A stretch of DNA of 64,000 nucleotides, taken from positions 24,436 to 88,435 of the forward strand of contig NZ_MCZK01000155.1 of the NCBI RefSeq assembly GCF_002875945.1. Reading direction: 5' to 3'. The position numbers were made by a program, and so were the translations under genes. Shown piece by piece: positions 52,088 through 61,526 of this stretch. The stretch comes from Vibrio lentus. GTDB lineage: Bacteria > Pseudomonadota > Gammaproteobacteria > Enterobacterales > Vibrionaceae. The notes below the pieces were generated by a model, which worked only from the letters and a program-made list of their open reading frames with translations, was not told the origin of the DNA and searched no databases. Positions within the stretch are counted from its first letter, which is position 1, and each line of letters begins with the position of its first letter.

Positions 52088-54664
52088 TTAATTAGCTACG
52101 ATGTTCAGAAGCTTGCCAGGTACGAAGATAACTTTACGGATAGTTAAGCCATCTAGGAACTTCTTAGCGTTCTCATCGTTTAGACCAAGCTCACGAACTT
52201 GCTCTTCTGTCGCATCAGCAGCAACCGTTAGCTTCGCACGTAGCTTACCGTTGATCATTACAACGATAGTCTTCTCGTCTTCAACTAGCGCTTTCTCATC
52301 GAAAGTTGGCCATGTTGCTGAGTCTACGTTTGATTCACCAAGTGCAATCCACATTTCGTAAGAGATGTGCGGAGTCATTGGGTAAAGCATGCGAACCACT
52401 GCTTTTAGCGCTTCATCAAGAATTGCACGATCTTGTACAGATTCTTGTGGCGCTTTCGCTAGCTTATTCATCAGTTCCATGATTGCAGCGATGGCAGTGT
52501 TGAATGTTTGGCGACGGCCGATATCATCCGTTACTTTCGCGATAGTCTTGTGGATATCACGACGAAGTGCTTTCTGATCACCAGATAGCGCAGAAGCGTC
52601 AACAGATTCAGCTGCACCTTTAGCAGAATGAGCGTGAACCAATTTCCAAACACGTTTAAGGAAGCGGTTTGCGCCTTCAACGCCAGACTCTTGCCACTCA
52701 AGCGTCATGTCTGCAGGCGATGCAAACATCATGAATAGACGTACTGTATCAGCACCGTACTTGTCTACCATCTCTTGTGGGTCGATACCGTTGTTCTTCG
52801 ACTTAGACATTTTGATCATGCCTGAGTGCTCAACGTCGCGGCCTTGATTGTCGACAGCTTTTTCAATGCGACCTTTCGCGTTACGGTCGATAGTCACGTC
52901 AGTTGGAGCAATCCACTCTTTCGTGCCTTTCTCGTTTGTGTGGTAGAACGCGTCAGCGAGAACCATGCCTTGACATAGAAGTTGCTTGAACGGTTCATCA
53001 GACGTTACGTAACCCGCATCACGAAGAAGCTTGTGGAAGAAACGAGAGTAAAGCAGGTGCATACATGCGTGCTCGATACCACCAACGTATTGGTCAACTG
53101 GCAACCAGTAGTTTGCTTTCTCTGGATCTAGAATGTCGTCAGCTTGTGGTGAACAGTAACGTGCGTAGTACCATGAAGATTCCATGAACGTATCGAACGT
53201 ATCAGTTTCACGTAGCGCAGGTTCGCCATTGAATGTGGTTTCAGCCCAAGATTTGTCAGCTTTTATTGGACTAGTAACGCCATCCATTACCACGTCTTCT
53301 GGAAGAATAACGGGCAGTTGGTCTGCTGGTACTGGGTGAACTTCACCATCTTCAGTGGTTACCATTGGGATTGGAGCACCCCAGTAACGCTGACGAGACA
53401 CCCCCCAGTCACGTAGACGGAAGTTTACTGTTTTCTTACCTTTGCCTTCAGCTTCAAGCTTCGCAGCGATTGCATCGAATGCTTCTTGGAATGCAAGACC
53501 ATCGAATTCACCAGAATCGAACAGTACACCTTTTTCAGTGTAAGCCGCTTCAGAAACGTCTAGCTCAGAACCGTCTTCTGGCTTGATTACTGGGATGATA
53601 TCGATGCCGTACTTAGTTGCGAATTCGTAGTCACGTTGATCATGAGCTGGAACCGCCATTACAGCACCTGTGCCGTAATCCATAAGAACGAAGTTAGCTA
53701 CGTAAACAGGAACAACACGACCGTTAAGAGGGTGGATAGCCGTTAGGCCAGTATCCATACCTTTCTTTTCCATCGTTGCTAGTTCAGCTTCAGCCACTTT
53801 GGTGTTGCGACATTCTTCAACGAATGCTGCAAGCTCAGGGTTGCTCTGTGATGCTTTCTCTGCAAGAGGGTGACCCGCAGCGATACCGACATAAGAAACA
53901 CCCATTAGTGTGTCTGGACGAGTTGTATAAACTTCTAGTGGCGCTTCTTCACCATTAACAGCGAAAGATAGCTCAACACCTTCAGAGCGACCGATCCAGT
54001 TGCGCTGCATGGTCTTAACCATTTCAGGCCAACCTTCAAGGTTGTCTAGATCATCTAGCAGCTCTTGAGCGTACTCAGTGATCTTAATGAACCACTGTGG
54101 AATCTTCTTTTGTTCTACTGGAGTATCACAACGCCAGCAGCAACCGTCTTCTACTTGCTCGTTCGCTAGTACAGTTTGGTCGTTTGGACACCAGTTAACA
54201 GAAGATGTCTTCTTGTAAACTAGGCCTTGTTCGTAAAGTTTAGTGAAGAACTCTTGTTCCCAACGGTAGTACTCAGGCGTACACGTTGCGAATTCACGTT
54301 TCCAGTCGTAACCAAAGCCTAAAAGTTTAAGCTGGTTTTTCATGTATTCGATGTTTTCGTAGGTCCACGGAGCAGGCGCTGTGTTGTTTTTTACAGCTGC
54401 ATTTTCTGCAGGTAGGCCGAATGCATCCCAACCGATTGGCTGCATTACGTTTTTGCCTTGTAGACGTTGGAAACGAGATACCACATCACCGATGGTGTAG
54501 TTACGCACGTGACCCATATGCAGTCGGCCACTTGGGTACGGGAACATAGAAAGACAGTAGAATTTTTCTTTATTTGGGTCTTCACTTACAACGAAAGTCT
54601 CGCTGTCATCCCAGTGTTGTTGAACCTTTTGTTCAATCTCTTGCGGGTTATATTGTTCTTGCAT
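52088..54664 (-). CDS. leuS: Leucyl-tRNA synthetase
   Basis: LeuRS charges tRNA-Leu with leucine. It has 858 residues. The HIGH motif reads HMGH at 49-52 and the KMSKS motif is present near 620. The editing domain (CP1) lies between, with TTRPDTLMGVSYVGIA. The zinc-binding segment is seen as CPNDQTVLANEQVEDGCCWRC. In many gammaproteobacteria leuS heads the lptE-holA run, as here. Confidence 0.98.
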   Translation of the reverse strand: MQEQYNPQEIEQKVQQHWDDSETFVVSEDPNKEKFYCLSMFPYPSGRLHMGHVRNYTIGDVVSRFQRLQGKNVMQPIGWDAFGLPAENAAVKNNTAPAPWTYENIEYMKNQLKLLGFGYDWKREFATCTPEYYRWEQEFFTKLYEQGLVYKKTSSVNWCPNDQTVLANEQVEDGCCWRCDTPVEQKKIPQWFIKITEYAQELLDDLDNLEGWPEMVKTMQRNWIGRSEGVELSFAVNGEEAPLEVYTTRPDTLMGVSYVGIAAGHPLAEKASQSNPELAAFVEECRNTKVAEAELATMEKKGMDTGLTAIHPLNGRVVPVYVANFVLMDYGTGAVMAVPAHDQRDYEFATKYGIDIIPVIKPEDGSELDVSEAAYTEKGVLFDSGEFDGLAFQEAFDAIAAKLEAEGKGKKTVNFRLRDWGVSRQRYWGAPIPMVTTEDGEVHPVPADQLPVILPEDVVMDGVTSPIKADKSWAETTFNGEPALRETDTFDTFMESSWYYARYCSPQADDILDPEKANYWLPVDQYVGGIEHACMHLLYSRFFHKLLRDAGYVTSDEPFKQLLCQGMVLADAFYHTNEKGTKEWIAPTDVTIDRNAKGRIEKAVDNQGRDVEHSGMIKMSKSKNNGIDPQEMVDKYGADTVRLFMMFASPADMTLEWQESGVEGANRFLKRVWKLVHAHSAKGAAESVDASALSGDQKALRRDIHKTIAKVTDDIGRRQTFNTAIAAIMELMNKLAKAPQESVQDRAILDEALKAVVRMLYPMTPHISYEMWIALGESNVDSATWPTFDEKALVEDEKTIVVMINGKLRAKLTVAADATEEQVRELGLNDENAKKFLDGLTIRKVIFVPGKLLNIVAN

Positions 54665-54761
54665 CGATGGTATCCGGTTATCTTGGAATTTGTGAGTTCG
54701 GTTAGAACAGAATCTTACAGATCGTCATAGAATACCTAAAGGAGCTTAGTACAACAATAGT

Positions 54762-54851
54762 TATACCCTTCATACTTGCAGTTGCAGCGTGGTTGATTGC
54801 GTAAATTCAACCGAATTACTTAGGACAGCTATACTTAAGGGTATGAATTGC
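54762..54851. repeat. ERIC-like intergenic repeat
   Basis: A 90-base element begins TATACCCTTCATACTTGCAG and ends AAGGGTATGAATTG, so its ends form an imperfect inverted repeat (ATACCCTT at 54763-54770 with AAGGGTAT at 54837-54844). The interior (GTTGCAGCGTGGTTGATTGCG, in two parts) recalls the ERIC family common in Vibrio and enterobacteria, though it looks shortened. Assigned from memory of the family. Confidence 0.55.
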
Positions 54852-54929
54852 ATTTGTTTGTTAGGAACTGGTCGCTTCACTTAAGGTCAGTTCACTAAGA
54901 TAAAGCTTGGTCATCTTAAGGAGGTTGTT

Positions 54930-55400
54930 ATGCCGAAGAAAAAAGCACTCTATGAAGAAGTCGTCGAAGAGGTGATAGAAACGCTGAAGCATAGTCCTGA
55001 AGAGCTTAACAATAAAATCGAAACGTCAGGTAAGTATGCGAAAGCAGCCAATGATATGACCAAAGACGAATTGTCATTGATTTCGGCCTACGTGAAGTCG
55101 GACTTAAAAGAGTTCTCTGAAAGCTATGAAGAGAGTAAAGGTGGTCCATTTTATTTAATGATCACGGATTCTATCTGGCAAGGACTCTTGGATATCACTG
55201 ATCGTACTAAGGTGGAATGGGTCGAACTGTTTCAAGACTTAGAACATCAAGGCTTGTATCAAGCGGATGAGGTTATTGGGCTCGGGACTCTTGTCTGTGA
55301 TGAGTGTGGGCATCAAACCGAATATAACCACCCAACGACGATTATTCCGTGTATTAAATGTGGCTCGACAGGGTTTAGCCGCAAAGCGCTTAAGCCATAA
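54930..55400 (+). CDS. Zinc-ribbon protein, YbeL / DUF1451 family
   Basis: 156 residues. The N-terminal part is helical with coiled-coil character and lacks a signal peptide. The C-terminal ribbon has Cys-x2-Cys twice (LVCDECGH and IPCIKCGS), which will bind zinc. This matches the YbeL family, of unknown function. It interrupts an otherwise minus-strand block between leuS and lnt. AAGGAGG lies 8 bases before the ATG, a very strong ribosome-binding site. Confidence 0.88.
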   Translation: MPKKKALYEEVVEEVIETLKHSPEELNNKIETSGKYAKAANDMTKDELSLISAYVKSDLKEFSESYEESKGGPFYLMITDSIWQGLLDITDRTKVEWVELFQDLEHQGLYQADEVIGLGTLVCDECGHQTEYNHPTTIIPCIKCGSTGFSRKALKP

Positions 55401-55442
55401 AAAACTGGCGACATAGCATTTGCAACTTTATACCGTAGTAAT

Positions 55443-55470
55443 AAAAAGGGTTGACTGAATCAGCCAACCC
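55443..55470. terminator. Terminator between the zinc-ribbon gene and lnt
   Basis: GGGTTG (55448-55453) pairs with CAACCC (55465-55470), and CTG (55455-55457) with CAG (55461-55463), with one A-C mismatch between. On the minus strand TTTTTATT follows directly, so it terminates lnt well. T content is lower on the plus strand. Confidence 0.78.
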
Positions 55471-55490
55471 TCAACAACTTTTCGTCTAAT

Positions 55491-57005
55491 CTAGTCTTTT
55501 CTTCTCATAAACCAGCCAGCTACCAAACTCAGCAACGCCCAGATGTACAGCGGCCAAGTACCGACCACGTGATAAGGAGTTTGACCATCCGTTGAGATTA
55601 GCTCAGCTTTCAATACTGCGGTTTCAAACTGCGGTATTTGTTTGATGATTTTTCCTTTGTGATCCGTTACTGCCGTTACGCCATTGTTGGTTGAGCGAAT
55701 AAGCGGCTTACCCAGCTCTAGAGCACGCATTTGTGCGATTTCCATATGTTGCAATGGGCCAATTGAACGGCCGAACCAAGCATCGTTAGAGAGTGTTAGA
55801 ATAAAGTCAGTTTCATCTGTTACGTTTTGTCTCACTTGATCATTGAAGATGATCTCATAACAAAGCGCTGGTGCTAGATGACGACCATGTGCCACGATGT
55901 TTGGCTGAACGAAATCGCCACGGCTGAATGATGACATTGGCAAATTAAAGAACGGCGCTAACGGGCGTAGGATATCCTCAAACGGCACAAATTCACCAAA
56001 TGGTAGAAGATGATGTTTATGGTAGCGTTCGTCTGGATCGTAGCTGTATTCGCCGTATGGATTGACCCCGAGAGAAAGAACACTGTTGTAGTACTTTTTA
56101 TCTTCAGATTGATTCAGCACGCCAGTAATGATTGAGCTGTTGTTCATCTTTGCTGCGCTATCTAAGTTACGTAGGAAAGATGGAATCTCAACTTCGAATG
56201 CTGGAATAGCGGCTTCAGGCCAAATGATGATATCAGCATCCCAGTTTTCTCTACTTAAATCGGTGTACTTCATCATCGTTGGCCAGCGATGGCTAGGTAG
56301 CCATTTGCTGTCTTGGTCGACGTTACCTTGAATCAATACCACTGAGGTGGTTTTTTCAGGGTTCGGTGTCACCCAATCGATATTTCGAAGACCGAAACCA
56401 GTACTAAACACAACAGCAGGGATGACAGCGACACTCCACGCCTTGTTGATGACCGTATAAGCGAGTGCAGAGGCTGATACAATAATCGCTAGCGTCACCA
56501 GATCGACACCACCAATCGGTGCGAATGAGCCTAATGGCGAGTCGATTTGACTATAACCTAGCCATAACCACGGGAAGCCAGTCATTACCCAACCGCGTAG
56601 CCAATCACAGATTAACCATAGTGCAGGGGCAGCAAGAAAAAATCGGCTTAGGTTATTGCTCGGAAAGAATTTGTTTAAACTCCAAGTAAATAGACCGGAG
56701 TAGACCGCAAGATAACCAACAAGCAATGCCATTAAGAATACATTGGCAGCCAGAGGCATTCCGCCAAAGCCATCAATACTGACGTATACCCAGCTAATAC
56801 CAGTCGTGAATTGGCCTAAGCCCCATGCGTAACCAATCCAAAGCGCACTTTTTGGAGAGCAATTGTTGGTCAGTAACAGCAATAACGCTGGGCTGAGAAT
56901 AGCAAGGGGCCATATTGAATATGGAGCGAATGAAAGGGTAGTTATAGCGCCAACAAAAACGGCCGCAAGCGGCCGTAATAGGCGATGATTAAATAGTTTA
57001 GTCAT
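55491..57005 (-). CDS. lnt: Apolipoprotein N-acyltransferase
   Basis: Lnt adds the third acyl chain to the N-terminal cysteine of lipoproteins. It has 504 residues, with about eight N-terminal membrane segments and a nitrilase-like periplasmic domain. The catalytic triad is Glu264 (IIWPEAAIPAF), Lys330 (YHKHHLLPFG) and Cys382 (LCYEIIF), in line with Glu267, Lys335 and Cys387 of E. coli. It follows corC by 32 bases. Confidence 0.96.
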   Translation of the reverse strand: MTKLFNHRLLRPLAAVFVGAITTLSFAPYSIWPLAILSPALLLLLTNNCSPKSALWIGYAWGLGQFTTGISWVYVSIDGFGGMPLAANVFLMALLVGYLAVYSGLFTWSLNKFFPSNNLSRFFLAAPALWLICDWLRGWVMTGFPWLWLGYSQIDSPLGSFAPIGGVDLVTLAIIVSASALAYTVINKAWSVAVIPAVVFSTGFGLRNIDWVTPNPEKTTSVVLIQGNVDQDSKWLPSHRWPTMMKYTDLSRENWDADIIIWPEAAIPAFEVEIPSFLRNLDSAAKMNNSSIITGVLNQSEDKKYYNSVLSLGVNPYGEYSYDPDERYHKHHLLPFGEFVPFEDILRPLAPFFNLPMSSFSRGDFVQPNIVAHGRHLAPALCYEIIFNDQVRQNVTDETDFILTLSNDAWFGRSIGPLQHMEIAQMRALELGKPLIRSTNNGVTAVTDHKGKIIKQIPQFETAVLKAELISTDGQTPYHVVGTWPLYIWALLSLVAGWFMRRKD

Positions 57006-57037
57006 CTAATTTCTGTCATCTCTTTAGAGAGAAGTTG

Positions 57038-57928
57038 TTATTCTTCGATAGTTGGAAGAGGTTGTTCGTCAGGTATCGTTACCTGCAACTGAATCACACG
57101 ACGGTTATCAGCTGATGTCACTTTGAAATGGTAGTTTTCGATTTCTACAATTTCGCCACGAACCGGTAAGTGACCTAATGCTGTCATTACCATGCCGCCG
57201 ACTGTATCCACTTCGTCATCACTGAAAGAGGTCTCAAACGTATCGTTGAAATCTTCAATAGTGGTTAAAGCTTTAACAGCGAAGGTATGCTTACTCAGCT
57301 TACGAATATCTACTTCTTCTTCATCGTCGAACTCGTCTTCAATTTCACCAACGATTTCTTCGAGGATATCTTCAATGGTTACCAGGCCAGAAACACCGCC
57401 AAACTCATCGACAACGATAGACATGTGGTAACGCTCTTCTTGGAATTCTTTGAGCAGGCGATCAACTCGCTTACTTTCAGGAACAACCACGACAGGGCGA
57501 ATCACTTGTTCGATATCAAATGGGGCACTTTCTGAACCCAAATACTTAAGTAGGTCCTTCGCTAATAGAATGCCTTCAACATGGTCTTTATCTTCACTGA
57601 TCACTGGGTAGCGAGAGTGTTGAGCATCAGTAATAAGCGCAATCAACGTATCTAAATCGTCGGTGCGTTCAACTGTAACCATTTGAGAGCGAGGCAGCAT
57701 GATATCGCGTACTCGCATCTCTGAAATTTCCATAACACCTTCGAGCATGTCGCGAGTGTCGTGGTCAATTAGGTCATTAATTTCAGAACCGCGGATAACA
57801 TCCACAAGTTCTTGGCGATCTTTAACTTCGCCTTGAAATATTTGGCCTAGACGTTCAAAGAAGGACTTTCTACTCGGACCTTCAGATTTTTTACTTCCCT
57901 CAGAAGTGGGGGGGTTACCTTCGTTCAT
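57038..57928 (-). CDS. corC: CorC/HlyC-family protein (YbeX)
   Basis: A 296-residue soluble protein linked to magnesium and cobalt efflux by CorA, and also to ribosome function. It has two CBS domains (about 70-190, VRDIMLPRSQMVTVER first) and a C-terminal CorC/HlyC domain from about 205 with VRGEIVEIENYHFKV. Charged N-terminal 25 residues. It lies between ybeY and lnt, as in E. coli. The 120-base gap before it contains a small hairpin. Confidence 0.93.
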   Translation of the reverse strand: MNEGNPPTSEGSKKSEGPSRKSFFERLGQIFQGEVKDRQELVDVIRGSEINDLIDHDTRDMLEGVMEISEMRVRDIMLPRSQMVTVERTDDLDTLIALITDAQHSRYPVISEDKDHVEGILLAKDLLKYLGSESAPFDIEQVIRPVVVVPESKRVDRLLKEFQEERYHMSIVVDEFGGVSGLVTIEDILEEIVGEIEDEFDDEEEVDIRKLSKHTFAVKALTTIEDFNDTFETSFSDDEVDTVGGMVMTALGHLPVRGEIVEIENYHFKVTSADNRRVIQLQVTIPDEQPLPTIEE

Positions 57929-57976
57929 GATTTCTCAAAAAATAACGCTATCAGAAGTGTGATAGCACACATTAAA

Positions 57977-58012
57977 ACTCAGATTCCTGTAAAAATAACA
58001 GGTTCGATGAGT
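57977..58012 (-). repeat. Hairpin in the ybeY-corC gap
   Basis: ACTCA (57977-57981) pairs with TGAGT (58008-58012), and within it CCTGT (57986-57990) with ACAGG (57998-58002), with an internal loop. Immediately beyond it GTGTG-ATAG-CACAC-type pairing is possible near 57957-57970. It would lie in the leader of corC if transcription begins here. Confidence 0.35.
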
Positions 58013-58048
58013 TCTTGTTTCTCTGCAATCTACGTTACTAGAGTCAAT

Positions 58049-58510
58049 TTACTTTTCTAGAATGTAAGGGTCTTCAAAGCCCATAGTTTGCATGATTTCT
58101 GTCTCGAGTGACTCCATCTCTTCAGCTTCATCATCTTCGATATGATCATAACCTAGCAGATGCAGACTGCCATGTACAACCATATGAGCCCAGTGTGCTA
58201 GCAGAGGCTTATTTTGCTCTTCTGCTTCTTTTTCGACAACTTGGCGGCAGATAATAAGGTCACCCAATAGATCTAATTCCATTCCTGGTGGCGCTTCAAA
58301 TGGGAAAGACAGCACGTTAGTTGGCTTATCTTTTCCACGATAGTCATGGTTGAGCTGGTGGCTTTCTTCTGTATCAACAATACGAACGGTGAGCTCGGCA
58401 TTCTCTTGAAACTGAGGAATTGTCTTATCCAACCAAAGCTGAATATCTTGTTCGGTTGGAAGACCTTGCTCATTTTCGACCGCTATTTGCAGGTCTAGTT
58501 CAATAGACAT
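58049..58510 (-). CDS. ybeY: Endoribonuclease YbeY
   Basis: A zinc-dependent RNase needed for 16S rRNA 3' maturation and ribosome quality control. It has 153 residues. The zinc motif HGSLHLLGYDH (three His) is near residue 115. The start ATG follows directly after the ybeZ stop (TAG-ATG), which implies coupling. Companion of ybeZ and corC in a conserved run. Confidence 0.95.
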   Translation of the reverse strand: MSIELDLQIAVENEQGLPTEQDIQLWLDKTIPQFQENAELTVRIVDTEESHQLNHDYRGKDKPTNVLSFPFEAPPGMELDLLGDLIICRQVVEKEAEEQNKPLLAHWAHMVVHGSLHLLGYDHIEDDEAEEMESLETEIMQTMGFEDPYILEK

Positions 58511-59632
58511 CTATTTATCACCTTGTTCTGCAATTACAGAGCTATTTTGTGTTGCTAATTGTGTCGTAACGGCTTGTTGAGCCTCAAGAAGCTTGGCTTC
58601 GCGTTCTTCACGCTTACGTTGTTCAAACTCTTTGCGCTCTTTCTGGTCTTTTGCTTCCCACTTCTCGTACGCATTGACGATACGAGCAACCACAGGGTGA
58701 CGCACTACGTCTTCAGACATGAAGAAGTTAAAGCTAATGTCATCAACGTCACTGAGTACTTCAGTTGCGTGACGTAGGCCTGACTTCGCACCGCGAGGTA
58801 AATCGATTTGAGTGATATCACCGGTGATAACAGCGCGTGAGTTAAAACCAATACGGGTTAAGAACATTTTCATCTGTTCTACCGTGGTGTTTTGGCTCTC
58901 GTCAAGAATGATAAATGCATCATTCAGTGTACGACCACGCATGTAAGCCAGAGGTGCAACTTCAATCACGTTACGCTCAATCAGCTTCTCAACACGCTCA
59001 AAACCAAGCATCTCAAAGAGTGCATCGTAAAGTGGACGTAAATATGGATCGACTTTCTGGCTCAGATCACCAGGAAGGAAACCAAGCTTCTCACCCGCTT
59101 CAACGGCAGGGCGAGTCAGTAGGATTCGGCGAACCTCTTGACGTTCGAGAGCATCGACCGCTGCCGCGACTGCTAAGTACGTTTTACCTGTACCAGCAGG
59201 GCCAATACCAAAGGTGATGTCATGAGTGACCATGTTCATCAAGTATTGAGCTTGGTTGGGTGTACGTGGCTTGATAACGCCTTTTTTAGTCTTAATGGTC
59301 ACTTCTTTGCCGTAGTCGATTTCAGACTCGACATGTTGCTCCAAAATGCCTGACTCGGTAACTGCTAGGTGCACCTGCTCAGGTTCAATATCGGACACGT
59401 TGCCTTTGACCTGAGCCGTTTCTACATAGAGGTGCTTGATGATATCTAAAGCGGCCGCTGTGGTGTGGGGCTTACCTACTATGGTGAAAAAGTTATTACG
59501 GTAATTAATTTCAACGCCAAGGCGGCGTTCAAGGTGTTTGATATTGTCGTCGAATGGACCACATAAGCTTGCTAAGCGTAGGTTGTCGGCAGGTTCTAGA
59601 TTGATCTCTAAAGTAACGATTTTATTGCTCAA
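58511..59632 (-). CDS. ybeZ: PhoH-like ATPase YbeZ
   Basis: A PhoH-family nucleotide-binding protein that works with YbeY in RNA processing. It has 373 residues. Walker A is GPAGTGKT and Walker B FIILDESQNT. The C-terminal end is charged and probably helical (KERKEFEQRKREEREAK). The start is TTG 59632 with GAGAGG 5 bases upstream; a nearby upstream ATG in the frame is followed by a stop. Confidence 0.95.
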   Translation of the reverse strand: MSNKIVTLEINLEPADNLRLASLCGPFDDNIKHLERRLGVEINYRNNFFTIVGKPHTTAAALDIIKHLYVETAQVKGNVSDIEPEQVHLAVTESGILEQHVESEIDYGKEVTIKTKKGVIKPRTPNQAQYLMNMVTHDITFGIGPAGTGKTYLAVAAAVDALERQEVRRILLTRPAVEAGEKLGFLPGDLSQKVDPYLRPLYDALFEMLGFERVEKLIERNVIEVAPLAYMRGRTLNDAFIILDESQNTTVEQMKMFLTRIGFNSRAVITGDITQIDLPRGAKSGLRHATEVLSDVDDISFNFFMSEDVVRHPVVARIVNAYEKWEAKDQKERKEFEQRKREEREAKLLEAQQAVTTQLATQNSSVIAEQGDK

Positions 59633-59671
59633 ATTAGCCTCTCATTTTGTGCCACTCACTCTTAAATAAAA

Positions 59672-59706
59672 AAAAGAGCAAGAAGCCCGATATAGACCGG
59701 GCTTCT
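59672..59706 (-). terminator. Terminator between miaB and ybeZ
   Basis: AGAAGCCCG (59681-59689) pairs with CGGGCTTCT (59698-59706), loop of 8. On the minus strand a long T-run (from 59677 down to 59668) follows after four bases. A weaker hairpin CGTTTGAG / CTCAAACG (59762-59769, 59777-59784) lies nearer the miaB stop. Confidence 0.75.
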
Positions 59707-59792
59707 GATGGTGATTCCCTATTTCTAAGATGGTCACTTAGTTAGGTAATTTCAAGCTTTTCGTTTGAGCTTTGTTCTCAAACGTTATCTGA

Positions 59793-61217
59793 CTAAGGCG
59801 TAAATGTCGCTACACCTAGCTCATCTTCGCGTTTTGTTTTTTCCATCATTTCTGCTGGAGTCATTGCCACGCGTAGGCCCATGTCTTTTTCTGTACGAAC
59901 CAGTTCACCACGAAGTGAGTTGGTATAAACCTCAGTAATCTTAACGTCTACGAATTGACCGATAAGATCAGCAGAACCTTCAAAGTTCACGACACGGCTG
60001 TTTTCAGTACGGCCACGAAGTTCCATTAGGTTCTTTCTTGAAGGACCTTCTACAAGAATACGTTGCTCTGTACCTAACATTAGGCGAGAGAAGCGCATAG
60101 CTTGAGTGTTCACCGTTTGTTGCAGCTCGTATAGACGATCTTTCTTCTCTTGTGCTGGCACATCACATGGGTAATCTGCAGCCGGTGTACCTGGACGAGG
60201 AGAGAAAACAAAGCTGAAGCTCATATCGAAATCAACTTCTTTGATCAGTTTCATCGTATCTTGGAAGTCTTGCTTAGACTCCCCAGGGAAACCAACGATA
60301 AAGTCAGAGCTGATTTGAATATCAGGGCGAGCTTTGCGCAGTTTACGGATGATAGATTTGTATTCGATTGCCGTATGTGGACGTTTCATCATTGTTAGAA
60401 TGCGGTCACTACCACTTTGTACTGGTAAGTGAAGGAAGCTCACAAGCTCAGGTGTGTCTTTGTAAACTTCAATGATGTCGTCGCCGAACTCAAGCGGGTG
60501 GCTTGTTGTGAAACGAATACGGTCGATACCATCAATAGACGCAACTAGGCGAAGTAGTTCTGCAAATGTGCAGATGTCGCCTTCGTGAGTTGGACCACGG
60601 AATGCGTTTACGTTTTGGCCAAGTAGGTTTACTTCACGCACACCTTGTTCTGCTAGTTGTGCAACTTCGTAGAGTACATCATCCATTGGACGGCTAACTT
60701 CTTCACCACGAGTATATGGCACAACACAGTAAGTACAGTACTTAGAACAACCTTCCATGATAGAAACGTACGCCGTTGCGCCGTCTGCTTTTGGCTCTGG
60801 AAGATTATCGAATTTTTCGATCTCAGGGAATGAGATGTCCATTACAGGTTTTTCGTTAGACAGAGATGATTTAATCATTTCTGGCAGACGGTGTAATGTT
60901 TGAGGGCCAAAGATTACGTCAACATAAGGTGCGCGTTGACGGATATGGTCACCTTCTTGAGTTGCTACACAGCCACCCACACCGATCACCACACCTTCTT
61001 TTTTATCTTTAAGTGTTTTCCAACGACCAAGCTGGTGGAATACCTTTTCTTGCGCTTTTTCACGAATAGAACAAGTATTCAGGAGTAGTACGTCTGCTTC
61101 CTCAGGTACTTCAGTTAGCTCATAGCCATTTGCAGCGTTAAGCAGGTCAGCCATTTTTGATGAATCGTATTCATTCATCTGACAGCCCCAAGTTTTAATT
61201 AGCAGTTTCTTACTCAT
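59793..61217 (-). CDS. miaB: tRNA-2-methylthio-N6-isopentenyladenosine synthase MiaB
   Basis: MiaB is a radical SAM methylthiotransferase that converts i6A37 to ms2i6A37 in tRNA. It has 474 residues. The N-terminal cluster cysteines are Cys12, Cys49 and Cys83; the radical SAM cysteines are Cys157, Cys161 and Cys164 (CSKYCTYC). A C-terminal TRAM domain binds RNA. Separated from ybeZ by a terminator. ubiF is divergent from it. Confidence 0.97.
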   Translation of the reverse strand: MSKKLLIKTWGCQMNEYDSSKMADLLNAANGYELTEVPEEADVLLLNTCSIREKAQEKVFHQLGRWKTLKDKKEGVVIGVGGCVATQEGDHIRQRAPYVDVIFGPQTLHRLPEMIKSSLSNEKPVMDISFPEIEKFDNLPEPKADGATAYVSIMEGCSKYCTYCVVPYTRGEEVSRPMDDVLYEVAQLAEQGVREVNLLGQNVNAFRGPTHEGDICTFAELLRLVASIDGIDRIRFTTSHPLEFGDDIIEVYKDTPELVSFLHLPVQSGSDRILTMMKRPHTAIEYKSIIRKLRKARPDIQISSDFIVGFPGESKQDFQDTMKLIKEVDFDMSFSFVFSPRPGTPAADYPCDVPAQEKKDRLYELQQTVNTQAMRFSRLMLGTEQRILVEGPSRKNLMELRGRTENSRVVNFEGSADLIGQFVDVKITEVYTNSLRGELVRTEKDMGLRVAMTPAEMMEKTKREDELGVATFTP

Positions 61218-61526
61218 TTTTTGTTCGCTCGATCGTTAGTTTAATTTAAGGGAGCAAATCGCCCAGTATTCATCTGCAAGTGCCGTTTGTCATATTAACT
61301 CATTCAGCTTTTATGACTAGCTCTGGCAGCAAGCCGCGTATTGTACTGGTTTCAAAACCGACTGACTAGTAGTCTGATAAAATCTCTTCGGTAGTGGTTT
61401 TTATTATCGTTAACGCTAGGTACAGCAAGGGGTAACCCTTTTTTCGAATAAGGTTTTTGGTTACAAGTTAGTTGTGAAAACGTACAATCGAAAACAGTCA
61501 AAGAATCAAAATGATAAGTACAAAAT
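61218..61526. other. Divergent intergenic region miaB / ubiF
   Basis: These 309 bases hold no gene. TACAAT at 61483-61488 is a fair -10 for ubiF. AAGGG-GTAA-CCCTT-TTTT (61427-61444) is a short hairpin with a T-run on the plus strand; GTAACC (61432-61437) can alternatively pair with GGTTAC (61459-61464). These could form a short attenuator if transcription begins upstream of them, which is uncertain. Confidence 0.4.
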
